A stretch of DNA of 64,000 bases, from positions 1,886,464 through 1,950,463 of the forward strand of contig NOKP01000001.1 in assembly GCA_002682825.1 (NCBI GenBank). Direction: 5' to 3'. The translations under genes and the position numbers were made by a program. This document shows positions 55,127 to 64,000 of this stretch, one piece after another. This DNA is from Neonectria sp. B-13. Its lineage: Eukaryota > Ascomycota > Sordariomycetes > Hypocreales > Nectriaceae. The notes under the pieces are model-generated. The model was not told the origin of the DNA, ran no database searches, and was given only the letters and a program-made list of their open reading frames with translations. Positions within the stretch are counted from its first letter, which is position 1, and each line of letters begins with the position of its first letter.

Positions 55127-56308
55127 CTATGGTAGAACAATGTACTTTTCCAAGTGCTTTGGGATAGCACCCAGCAGCTTCTTCTCAATCAGCCACTTGC
55201 GCGAGAACAGCCGGTCGGCGTATCTGTAGGCACCGTCGCAGAGAACAGTGACGACGGTGTTGCCCTTGCCAAGCTTCTCGGCCACCTCCTTGGCGGCCAC
55301 GACGTTGAGCGAGGAGCTGGCACCTAGATAGAGACCCTCCTCGTCGAGACAGCGGTAGACCATCTCGATACTCTTCTCGTCGGCGATGGTCAACGAGCCG
55401 TCGATCAGGTCAATGTCGGGCTGGAGGTTGTCGGTGATGCGGCCCTGGCCAATACCCTCAGTGATGGAGGAACCCGAGCGCTCGGTGAGCTTGCCACCCG
55501 AAGTGATGTACGAGTGCAGCACACTGCCGGGGGGGTCGGCGAGGAAGCTCTTGACGCGACCGTTGGAGACGTCCTTCAGGTAGCGGGTGATGCCGGCCAG
55601 GGTGCCCGCGGTGCCGGTGGCGCAGGTGAAGGCGTCCACCTTGCCCTGCGTCTGGGCCCAGATTTCGGGGCCAGTAGTCTCGATGTGCGCCCTGCGGTTA
55701 GCCGTGTTGTCGAACTGGTTGGTCCAGACGGCGTTGTCGAGGCCCTCAGCGTGGCGGCGGGCCTGGTGGTTGTAGTTCTCCGGGTTGTCAAAGGCGACGG
55801 CCGGGACGGGGTACACTTCGGCGCCGAGGAGACGGAGCAGGTCGATCTTGCCCTGGGACTGGGTGTTGGGCATGTAAATGACGAGCTTGTAGCCACGGGA
55901 CCGGCAGACGTGGGCGAGCCCGATGCCCGTGTTTCCGGCGGTGCCCTCGACCACGGTGCCGCCCGGCTCGAGCAGGCCGCGCTCCTCGGCATCCTTGACG
56001 ACGTAGAGGGCGGCACGGTCCTTGACGGAGCCTCCAGGGTTCATGAACTCGGCCTTGCCAAGGATCTCGCAGCCCGTCTCCTCGGAGAGCTTGTTAAGGC
56101 GAATGAGCGGCGTGTTGCCGATAGCTGGAGAAGAGCAGACAGTCAGTTAGCGAAGCGGTCCAGCAGTCTGCTAAGCCAGCGCATAAGACGAACCTCCGGT
56201 CAAGCCCTTGGCGACGCCTTGGGCGCCCGACACGGCGATGGTGTAAGCGCTGGGCTCCGCAGCCTTGGCCGCCGCAACGGCGAGGCGCCGAACGCTGTGA
56301 CGGAACAT
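55127..56308 (-). CDS. cysB: cysteine synthase (O-acetylserine sulfhydrylase), CysB type
   Basis: Exons 56308-56194 and 56124-55127 encode 370 residues. The 69-nt intron (GTTCGT...CAG) joins GVAKGLTG to [18 protein letters not shown]. The cofactor lysine is Lys73 in [12 protein letters not shown]. The phosphate-binding loop is [14 protein letters not shown], and the substrate-side sequences are [11 protein letters not shown] and EGIGQGRI. The N-terminus ([19 protein letters not shown]) looks like a mitochondrial presequence, as in Aspergillus CysB and yeast Mcy1. The enzyme combines O-acetylserine with sulfide to make cysteine using pyridoxal phosphate. It ends LEKYIVLP, as in fungal orthologues. 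The stop codon lies only 69 bp from that of the upstream convergent gene. Confidence 0.95.
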
Positions 56309-56606
56309 TGGGGTGGAAGACGGGGTCGTCAGCTTCCAAGGGAGGGCAATTGGCGGGGACGGAACAAACGTGAGAGGAATTCGAGGTTGAGGGTCGAGAC
56401 GTGGGATGGATGGGAAAGGTTAAAGGTGGGGCCGCAACCGGAGAGCTATGGCGCAATTCGGATCCTCGGCGGCACGCCGAGTTCCGTTTGGTAGAAAGTC
56501 GCCGCATGAGTATGTGGTTATGCTGCAAATAAATTACGGGAACCTGTCCTAAATCACATCCATCACTAACTAACGTCCCAACTTGGTATATCATTGCCCT
56601 CAGTTC

Positions 56607-59515
56607 TCACCCAGAGCTCTCTCGCTGCTCCAATCGCACGTACGGGGCTGGGAACAACCCCCGAGTGCCCATGTACGACCCAAAGAACCAGTCTCCATTA
56701 ACGTCCTCAATTTCTTTGATCTCGGCGCCTCGGGGGAACAGCAGCTCGTCATCTGAGCCGGCCTTGGGGTACCAGGCCCATCTAGCACTCGCCTTGTATC
56801 CAACTCCGCCATCGGGCGGGAAGTTCTTCGACGTAGCAGTTGATCCGTCGCTTGTCGGTGCCGTCTCCGAGACATCTTTGGTGATGAGTCGAGCGACAGC
56901 CTGATCACCATGCTGCCATAGCCACTTTTGGAGGCCCTTGGCCTGAAGCTCGGGGCTCTCGGGGGCCTCAGAGCGCAGACTACGACCACCTACCAGGTCG
57001 TTGGCAATATATCTCCACTGGCCAACCTTGCCGCTGGTGAAAGCAACAACCACCATCCTGTGCCCATTGAAACATCTCCTCCATCCCGAGTGCCCATTTT
57101 CTCCACTGATTTGACCTTGAGCAACAAGGTTGCCGTAGCAAGACGAGCAGATATCGTAGTCTCCCGGGGCTGCGTCCGGGACTAAGGAGCTAGTGCAGTT
57201 GTAGCAGTGGTATCTTGCCTGGCTGGGTGGTATAGGATCTTGGCAGACGTCGCATCTGGTAGCAAACGATAGAGACTTGAAGGCCCCCATGTTTGAGGTG
57301 TTGGGACCATGGAGTATCGTTGCGGTGGGAGGTCGACCGGGGGACCTCGGGCTCACCGGCCGCCCCTGAGAAGATTGTGTAGCTTCGTGGGCGAGTGGCA
57401 AGAGGGGATGCGTGCAAGATCTCCCCTGATTCACACAGTCATTGCAAAAGCCCCAGTCGCCCTCGTTGCAAACATCACATCGCCAGTAGCATTCGTTAGT
57501 CCAAGCGAAACACTTTGCGCAGAACGTCCCCGTTTCCAGTCGCTTTCGGGGATCCTCCATGGAAAGAGTCTTCCGACCATCTGCACCACCGGGGGTAGAC
57601 CGAGGGGGCAAGTAGCGACTTGCTGTAAGTATATGAGGCATTGCCACTGGCCCGTCTGCTTGCCGACGCTTCTTCTCCCACTTCGCTGTAGCCCCATGGC
57701 CGAAGCCGAACCAGTAGAGACACCCCTTTCCTGCTCGATAGCAGTCGAGACAGATATTCCACTGGCCATTGTAACAGGACACACAGTTGTAATGGACCTC
57801 ATACTCAATGTGAGGCTTGTTGCACCTTGAGCAACTGATTGATGGCTCCGGGAACAGCTGGGAGCGCGTTCGTTGATGAGCTATGGCTGTCGGGCTACTA
57901 ATCGGGCTCGCAACCGTCGAATTAACAATGGCTAGGTCTGCTGGACGACTGAACCGGTTTCCACGTCCTGCACCCAAGTCTTGGTGACTTGTTGCAGACT
58001 GTGTAGGGGTTTGTCCGCTCGATGGAGCCCCTTGAGGTGCACGACTAGCAAATGATAGATTACTGGAAGTCCCCGCATATGTTGCTGATTCATTTGTACT
58101 TGGAGGCACTCCAGGAACAGCAGGCGTGCTTGTGCTCCGAGATTCACTGAAGCTCGATCGTGGAGCCGTCGGGTCCGACGTCTGAGACCTGAGACTCAGG
58201 TCCGTTGATGACCGAGCAGCAGGCCGACTGTCGGATATAGCAGGGAAGATGGGGGTCGTAGCACTACGGCTATCACTAGCTGTGCGCCTTCTTGTCCTTC
58301 GGCTAGAGTCCTGGACGTCCAAAGCTGCTGATGTTGCGGACGAGGGTGGCCTAGTTCGTTCCTCAGTTTGGCTCGTGGCACTGGCTGACCTAGAATGTGG
58401 GCGCGTGCGGCTTCTCGGTCGGTCGCTTCCGTCGGGGGCCCGTAACCTCACATCAGTGCCTGTTGACTCCGTGTATCGGGACGAGGAGGAATATCCGCTT
58501 CCATTATTCCTCCGCGAGGCCTCGTGCCGAGCACGTTCCCTCTGTCGCCGACGGTACGCCTCCGTGATTCGCCTGCTGAGCTCATCGTCTCGACTCAAGT
58601 CGATATTATCCAGGTCAAGCCCATCGAGAAGCCCTTCTTCCTGAATCTGTCTGGCAAAGGCCTCGATCTCTCTCTCAATATCTCGTTCACTCATATCCGC
58701 CGAGCTAATGAGCGATCTGATGGACGACTGGTGCTCAATCTGGCGCTGTCTCGACTCGTTTCGTCGATGCCGTCGCTCACTCTCGGTATAAACATGATCA
58801 GCGCTGTGTCGGGGACCCTCATCCGCCCGCGGGCGATGCTCGCCATGTCGTTGGCGGCTGTCCAAGCTCCTGTCTCGGCTCGTCCTAGGCCCATCATCCG
58901 ATCGGCTGTCTCGTCGCCTGCGCGCCCTGGGCGGTACTGAACCCGAGACCCCGGCGTCACGCAGACTCATCTCTCTGACCTCATCCACTAACCGTCGGTC
59001 TTCGTCGTCTGCACGCCGCTCATCCGCCGTCCTGCCGCTGGAGGGGAGCTTGGGAAGCACCTGGTCTCCTGGTTTGTACTTCGCAGCCATTTCCTCCTTC
59101 TCGGCGGGCGAGCGGTCCTTATCCGGGTTCGCAGCCACAAACATATCCAAAAGGGTCACAACGGTAGCGTTGTGCCGCGAGTCTCGGACATTCGCTCGAC
59201 ATGCTGGGCAGGTGAAGACGGCGGCTCCGGGGACTGGCGGGTTGGGGGATCTCGCGGCCGTCGCGGCTTGGAAGGAGAACCATTCTTTGAGGCAGGCGCC
59301 GCAGAAGGTGTGAAGGCAATCAAGAAGCGTTAGGGGTTGGTAAAGGAGCTCCGTGCATATCTGCGCGCCATCAGCAGCTGTCACGTATCACGATGGGAAT
59401 GGGCTCTAATGGCTGGGCGAGTCGAAGTAAAGGTGGGGGAAGAGAGACAGAGGAAGAGGCATACCGAGCACGTAAGCTCCTTCTCGAGGTCTAGGCCAGG
59501 CCTTGGGGACTCCAT
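56607..59515 (-). CDS. RING - triple ZZ-like - SH3 protein, probable E3 ubiquitin ligase or adaptor
   Basis: Exons 59515-59465 and 59360-56607 give 934 residues. The 104-nt intron (GTATGC...CAG) joins KELTCS to ICTELLYQPLTLLDCLHTF. Exon 1 is needed to complete the RING finger: C16, C19, the CLHTFCGACL core, then CPACR near 68-72. Residues about 110-520 are a very long Ser/Arg/Thr-rich disordered region with a charged helical patch at 238-300. Three Cys-rich ZZ-like modules follow: about 527-565 (CSRCNKPHIEYEVHYNCVSC), about 631-669 (CAKCFAWTNECYWRCDVC) and about 719-785 (CDVCQDPIPPSQARYHCYNC). An SH3 domain closes the chain (ARWAWYPKAGSDDELLFPRG, GDWFFGSYMGTRGLFPAPYV; about 871-929). This points to ubiquitin transfer plus ligand recognition through ZZ and SH3 modules, possibly at sites of actin or endocytosis. 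The biological target is not known to me. Confidence 0.9.
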
Positions 59516-60355
59516 TCATGGCAACAGTGATTGAGTACGGCCCATTCCTGGGAGCTGGAGGTTTGCGACAGCCTCAGAGGCGAAGGCGGCGAGAGGAAGA
59601 GAGGAAGAGCAGGAATGGATGTGTGGATGGACGGCGGCGTTCGGCGGCCTGGACACCCACCCATGTCATCACATCAGTTCTGCCAGTGGGCGGGGGGGAC
59701 ATTTACGGCGGGTTCCATTGGTACTTGGTAGGCGCCTAGGCGCTACGAGATAGGGCGTGCCATGCAAAATAGTGCACACACGACCTCGAAAGGGACAGAC
59801 ACACTTGGCCACGAAAGGTTGGGCCGCTGCATGAATACGAATGAAGCCTTACAGAACCGACACAGGGACCGCTGCGGGGTGAGATGCGAGACATCTCAGC
59901 AACATGGCGGCAACGGACACGGAATTGCTGTCAGGTTTAGGGATTTTCTGATGATGCCCCAATATCTCGATTTTAGCTCAACAGACGAATCTCGTCAGAG
60001 TTTAGTTGCGAGGTCCTGTATTCCCACAGATCATAGCCCTACAACATCAATCTGTGTGGTGGTTGCTGCTCGTACATCCAACTGTCCACCAACCGAAGCA
60101 GGCCAAGAACTCGCACAACCTTAAAAGAGCCAGGCCCCCATTCTGCCTCACCAACCTTGCGATGGTGTGAAAGGAAGTAGACCTCTCTTGTGTGCCTGCC
60201 ACCGAACGCCAAGGCCGAGTCTGAACACGGCCATCACCATCGCTTCCCGCTTCCGTCAGCAGCGGCTGCAACGGCAACGTCCGCCATAAGCACCAGCCCT
60301 GTGGCAATAGCATCGGTCTCACCATAAGCATCACCACCGGCATATCGTTCTGTCT
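59516..60355. other. intergenic region
   Basis: This holds the leader and promoter of the RING protein gene and the 3' region of the enoyl-CoA hydratase gene. Frames at 59762-60124 (+) and 60047-60343 (-) have no domain. I see no gene. Confidence 0.5.
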
Positions 60356-61277
60356 CTACGAGTGAGACCATTCCGCCTTTTTCTTCTCCGCGAACGCCTT
60401 CATGCCAATCTTCTGGTCCTGGCTGCCAAACAAGCTGTGGAACACACGCCTCTCGTACTCGACGCCGTCCCGCAGCGGCAGGTCCTGGCTCTTGTTGACC
60501 ACCTCCTTGGCCGCGATGATGGAAACCCTGGAGTATCCCGCAATCGTCTCGGCCAGCTTCAGCGTCTCCTCCATCAGGGCTTCATAGGTAGGAAACGTCC
60601 TCGCCGCAATGCCCCACTTCTCGGCCTCGACGCCTGAGAATGACTTGCCCGTGAGGATGAGCTCCATCGCCTTGGCCTTGCCAATGGCCCGAGTCAGTCG
60701 CTGGCTGCCACCGGCGCCGGGGATCGTGCCCAACTTGATCTCAGGCTGACCAAAGTTGGCAGTCTCTGTGCAGTAGATGAGGTCACACATCATGGCCAGT
60801 TCACAGCCGCCACCGAGGGCATGGCCGGAGACAGCAGCAACAATGGGCTTCTTGACCTGCGTGGTGAGGTTGGACCACGACTCGATGAACGAGTTGGTGT
60901 AGGCATCGGCGAAGGTGAGCGGGGCCATCTCCTTGATATCGGCGCCGGCGGCGAAGGCCTTTTGGGACCCAGTCAAGATAATGACCGAGGTGTCATCTGA
61001 GCTGTTGAGCTCGGCCAGAGCTTCGTTGAGCTCCTTGATGAGCGGGGTGCACAACGCATTGAGAGCCTTGGGTCGGTTCAGCGTCACTAGGTGAGTGATG
61101 AGCATGTGAACAAAATCGGCTATGGTTGGACTTCTTACCTTGACTAACACCAGGCTTGGGCTGGGAAACCTGAATGAACTCATACGTCTTGGAGCTGTAT
61201 GTGCGAGCCAGTCGAGGGAGCGTGGAGGGCTGGAAGGGAACCCGAGCCACAGGCCTCAAGCATCGTAGCGCGTTCAT
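60356..61277 (-). CDS. mitochondrial enoyl-CoA hydratase
   Basis: Exons 61277-61139 and 61086-60356 give 289 residues. The 52-nt intron (GTAAGA...TAG) joins QPKPGVSQ to VTLNRPKALNALCTPLI. The start at 61277 gives MNALRCLRPVARVPFQPS, then LARTYSSKTYEF, a mitochondrial presequence. The oxyanion-hole segment is AFAAGADIKEM. The two catalytic glutamates are in GGGCELAMMCDL and GQPEIKLGTIPGAGGSQRL, both present as in rat ECHS1, so this should be an active hydratase rather than an isomerase. It hydrates 2-enoyl-CoA in fatty-acid or branched-chain amino-acid breakdown in the matrix. Length and motif order match the ECHS1 type. It is divergent from RER1 with about 1.07 kb between. Confidence 0.95.
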
Positions 61278-62346
61278 CTTGAAGGAAAGGAATTGGACGG
61301 TCGCTATAATGGCAGACTGTGGTAGAGATAAGTACAAGGTTCAATTGATCACTGCAGCGTCGAGGACCAGAGTTTTCTTCAATGGGAAAGGGAAAAAGAG
61401 AGCTCTAGGTTGGTGAAGCTCAATAGCCGGATATGACGAGGGGCCGGAGCTTGAGCCCACGGTGACGCAGATGGACCTGGAAAGCATCGGCACTTGAGCC
61501 GAGGGTAAAGAACCGCCAAAGAAGGCAGGAAGAGCCGACGGCATAAACGTCACGTGCGAAGATCATGGTCTTCCGCCAAAGCAGCTTTGGATCTGAAAGC
61601 CTCAGGTTTGTTACTTCAATGAAAGCGCCAAGCGTAATCTTTTCGTTGAAGCAAAGCCACACACGATATCATGATGCGACGTTTGATCTGGAGCTGCAGT
61701 TCTTAAATACATCGTGATTAGTACATTCGCACAGCACCTGCGACAAGCTGTTCCTGGCAGCTCCACTTTGCTCAGGTATTGATGGCGAATACGGCAGCAT
61801 ACCTCGGCCAAAGTAGGTTATTGCGGAACAAACAGCTTTTCAACTTCGAGGAAAGTAGCATTCGTTGCAGGGTTCACTACCCTGAGAGCATCGATAACGA
61901 ACTCTCTAGCGGTCCGGTGTAGTAATTATACGAAAACCCCGGAGCCGAAGATCCAAGAGAACAGACCAACCGGCTACCCCTCGGGACGGTAACAATTAGC
62001 CTGGAGCTCGGAGCTTAATAAACGGGCGCGACGCGCTGCATTGGCAATTTAGCACTGTCCCGCTGCGCCTCAGCGACTGGTGGGGGCGGTGCCTGAGAGT
62101 CAATCACAGTGGCGACGAGGTAATCTACCGGGAATCTGCCGGCGCAGCAAACGTGGCTTCGTTGTCCCAAAGTTCTGGCATCCAGAATCGCGATTGCATC
62201 TTGCTTTCTCTATACATTCAACACCTGTCGTCGTGTTCATCGTTGTAGCTCTCTCCCCCCAACTCGCCGCTCTACACGATCCGTCTCTTGCTTCAACGAC
62301 CCTCTTTTCCCCCGATCCTTGCGCCCCGCGCAAACCTCAATCCAAG
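61278..62346. other. intergenic region between divergent enoyl-CoA hydratase and RER1 genes
   Basis: This 1.07 kb contains both promoters. Small frames at 61341-61811 on the minus strand have no recognisable content. The last 150 bases before RER1 are pyrimidine-rich leader. Confidence 0.5.
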
Positions 62347-63082
62347 ATGAATGCGCCCGAGCCCGAGCAGACCCCTTTCGAGGCTGTCAGCGTCCACACG
62401 TCCAGGATCCAGCGAGTATGCGTCTCCGTCTCGCCGCCGACGACCACCGAGCTGACTCTGTGTAGCAATACCAAGCCCTCCTAGACCAGTCGACCCCCTT
62501 CGTTCTGTACCGATGGGTTGCCACCGGTGTCTGCCTGTTCCTCTTCTTCCTGCGCATCCTGTTTGCGCAAGGCTGGTACATTGGTGCGAATCCGGTCCAA
62601 CCCCCCCGAGGTATTGAGCCCTTGCTGACCTAGAGACAGTGGCCTATGCGCTCGGAATCTACCTTCTTAACTTGTTCCTGGCTTTCCTGCAGCCCAAGTT
62701 CGACCCCTCGAACGAAGCGGCCGACAACGAGATGGAGGATGGCTCCGTGGGAACTCTCCCGACCTCGCAGGATGAGGAGTTCAAGCCCTTTATCCGACGC
62801 CTACCCGAGTTCAAGTTCTGGTACTGGGCCACCCGTGCCGTCGTCATCTCGTTCGTCTGCAGTTGGTTCGAGATCTTCAACGTCCCCGTCTTCTGGCCTG
62901 TTCTGGTCATGTACTGGATCATTCTCTTCGTCCTGACCAGTAAGTTGCACCCACCCAATGCCGTTTCTGATCAAGTCAATATCTAACTGCGAGTAGTGCG
63001 CAAGCAAATTCAGCACATGATCAAGTACCGCTACGTTCCCTTCTCCATGGGCAAGAAGAACTACGCCAAGAACAGCTCGTAA
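62347..63082 (+). CDS. RER1: RER1, ER-retrieval receptor of the early Golgi
   Basis: Four exons (62347-62415, 62466-62583, 62640-62939, 62997-63082) give 190 residues. Introns are 50, 56 and 57 nt, with phases that agree. The order of features is that of Rer1: a soluble start (MNAPEPEQTPFEAVSVHTSR), then YQALLDQSTPFVLYRWVATG, membrane segments CLFLFFLRILFAQGWYIVA and ALGIYLLNLFLAFLQPKFDP, the acidic segment, EFKFWYWATRAVVISFVCSW, a fourth membrane segment VFWPVLVMYWIILFVLT, and the conserved tail MRKQIQHMIKYRYVPFSMGKK. Rer1 returns escaped ER membrane proteins from the cis-Golgi in COPI vesicles. Length matches the family. Confidence is very high. Confidence 0.97.
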
Positions 63083-63729
63083 AAGGCTGCGCCAGGAGAG
63101 ACAACAAGACCTTTTTTTCTTCGGCACGACCTGTCGCGAAACGTGGCATCTACGTGTCCTGTATAAATACCGTGGCCGACTTTATCAAGCGGCACACTAA
63201 TGCGATGTGTGTCCTAAGGCGTGTATTGCAATCATGGATGGCGTGGGAACTGGGACTGAAAGGGACTGGGGAGGCACAGTTACCTCCAGCTACGGCTGCT
63301 ATATTAGACTGAATGGGCTCGGGACTGCATCAAAGTGAGAGCATAGACTCGAGTCTTGAGACGAACCATTTAATGAAAAAGAATGAAATTTCAAACGACA
63401 ACATTACAGAAAATGAAAACTGAGGTTGAACTTGAATCAAAGTAGCGGATTGTTTCTCTTTTTTTCTGGTGTTTGTTTGGTTTCGTTGACGACATGGGAA
63501 GATGGGAGCGAATGGCGGAGAGGCTGGCGCTAACAACTGAGCTCCATCTCAGCCTTGCGCCGCGAACTCTTATTTCCTACCTCACCACAGCCGCGACCGC
63601 GCTTCGTCCACCTCACCACTCGCCAATCCATCACCCTTCTCCCGCCAACCCCCGACCGACAACACCTCGATCAAAGCCGTCGCAATCCCAATCTCCCACG
63701 GCGCCCATCGTCGCCCATCGCCACCCACG
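63083..63729. other. intergenic region between RER1 and PAF1
   Basis: The first half is the RER1 3' region. The last 200 bases are pyrimidine-rich leader of the next gene. The two genes are in tandem on the plus strand. No other gene is seen. Confidence 0.55.
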
Positions 63730-64000
63730 ATGTCGTCCTCGGCGCCTCGCTCCGGCGAGCGCATGATCCAGCAGGATTTCATCGCCCGCATCCGCTTCAG
63801 CAATGCGCTCCCGCCGCCGCCGCACCCGCCCAAGCTGCTCGACATCCCCAACACGGGCCTGGCTAGCGGCCAGTACACCACTCCCGGCTTCGCCTCGCGC
63901 CTCGCCCGGGAGCAGCCCCTGAACATGGAGGCCGATGCCGAGCTGGGCATGCCGCTCAACCTCGTCGGCATGCCAGGCGTCTTCGACGGCGACGAACGAT
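63730..64000 (+). CDS. PAF1: RNA polymerase II-associated factor 1 (PAF1), 5' part only
   Basis: The frame from the ATG at 63730 is open to the right edge, so 90 residues are visible. They carry the conserved start of Paf1: QQDFIARIRFSNALPPPPHP, KLLDIPNTGLASGQYTT, GFASRLAREQPLNMEADAEL and GMPLNLVGMPGVFDGDE. Paf1 is the core subunit of the nuclear PAF complex, which supports transcription elongation and histone modification. No intron is seen in this part. The longer frames in other phases over the same bases are shadows. Confidence 0.93.
   Translation, partial: MSSSAPRSGERMIQQDFIARIRFSNALPPPPHPPKLLDIPNTGLASGQYTTPGFASRLAREQPLNMEADAELGMPLNLVGMPGVFDGDER

Noticed and set aside
55514..56494. 326-residue ORF on the plus strand
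   Set aside because: It is antisense to cysteine synthase; no domain and biased composition.
1..64000. transposons, CRISPR arrays, viral or bacterial genes
   Set aside because: No transposase, reverse transcriptase or integrase motif, no long terminal repeats, no regularly spaced repeats and no prokaryotic gene organisation were seen on either strand.

Overview
This is a nuclear, multi-gene stretch from a filamentous ascomycete (Pezizomycotina, most likely Sordariomycetes). The reasons are short spliceosomal introns (about 50-120 nt) with GTRNGT donors and CTAAC/CTGAC-type branch sites close to the acceptor, genes on both strands with individual promoters, and family members typical of moulds: a Zn2Cys6 regulator, a TRK potassium transporter with a long hydrophilic loop, a CysB-type cysteine synthase and a fungal F-box relic. 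The order-level placement is inference. Nothing looks bacterial, viral or transposon-derived. ORFs that begin with GTG or TTG are not real starts here, so starts and splice sites were worked out by hand.

Layout, left to right. Bases 1-380 hold the 5' end of a secreted or membrane protein gene that leaves the window on the left. A 5.4 kb gene-free stretch follows. Next come an unrecognised membrane/coiled-coil protein (5826-7374, -), an Erf4-type palmitoyltransferase subunit (about 10114-11724, +), an SLC10A7/Rch1-like transporter (13213-14721, +), a family-1 beta-glucosidase (14900-16385, -), a GFA-domain zinc protein (18235-19032, -), an aldo/keto reductase (19737-20688, +) and an acyl-CoA ligase (20837-22758, -). 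A VPS9-domain Rab5 exchange factor (25356-27619, +) and a TRK potassium transporter (28302-31305, -) converge. After a 4.1 kb gene-free stretch the right half is denser and mostly housekeeping: TFIIH helicase XPB/Ssl2 (-), Hot13-like CHY zinc protein (+), proteasome alpha-4 (-), a Zn2Cys6 regulator (-), a decayed F-box gene (+), a mitochondrial D-lactate/D-2-hydroxyglutarate dehydrogenase (-), alpha-actinin (-), mitoribosomal bL19m (-), an unrecognised mitochondrial protein (+), cysteine synthase (-), a RING/ZZ/SH3 protein (-), mitochondrial enoyl-CoA hydratase (-), RER1 (+) and the 5' end of PAF1 (+, leaves the window on the right).

The genes do not form a secondary-metabolite cluster or a defence island. 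Local relations worth noting are two short divergent promoters (XPB with Hot13; bL19m with an unknown mitochondrial protein), several tight convergent pairs, and a run of small-molecule enzymes at 14.9-22.8 kb. The most unusual items are the RING-ZZ-ZZ-ZZ-SH3 protein, a 7-nt microexon in the proteasome gene, a perfect 14-bp hairpin in an intergenic region, the F-box pseudogene, and an Erf4 gene whose long exon has no usable ATG at its 5' end.
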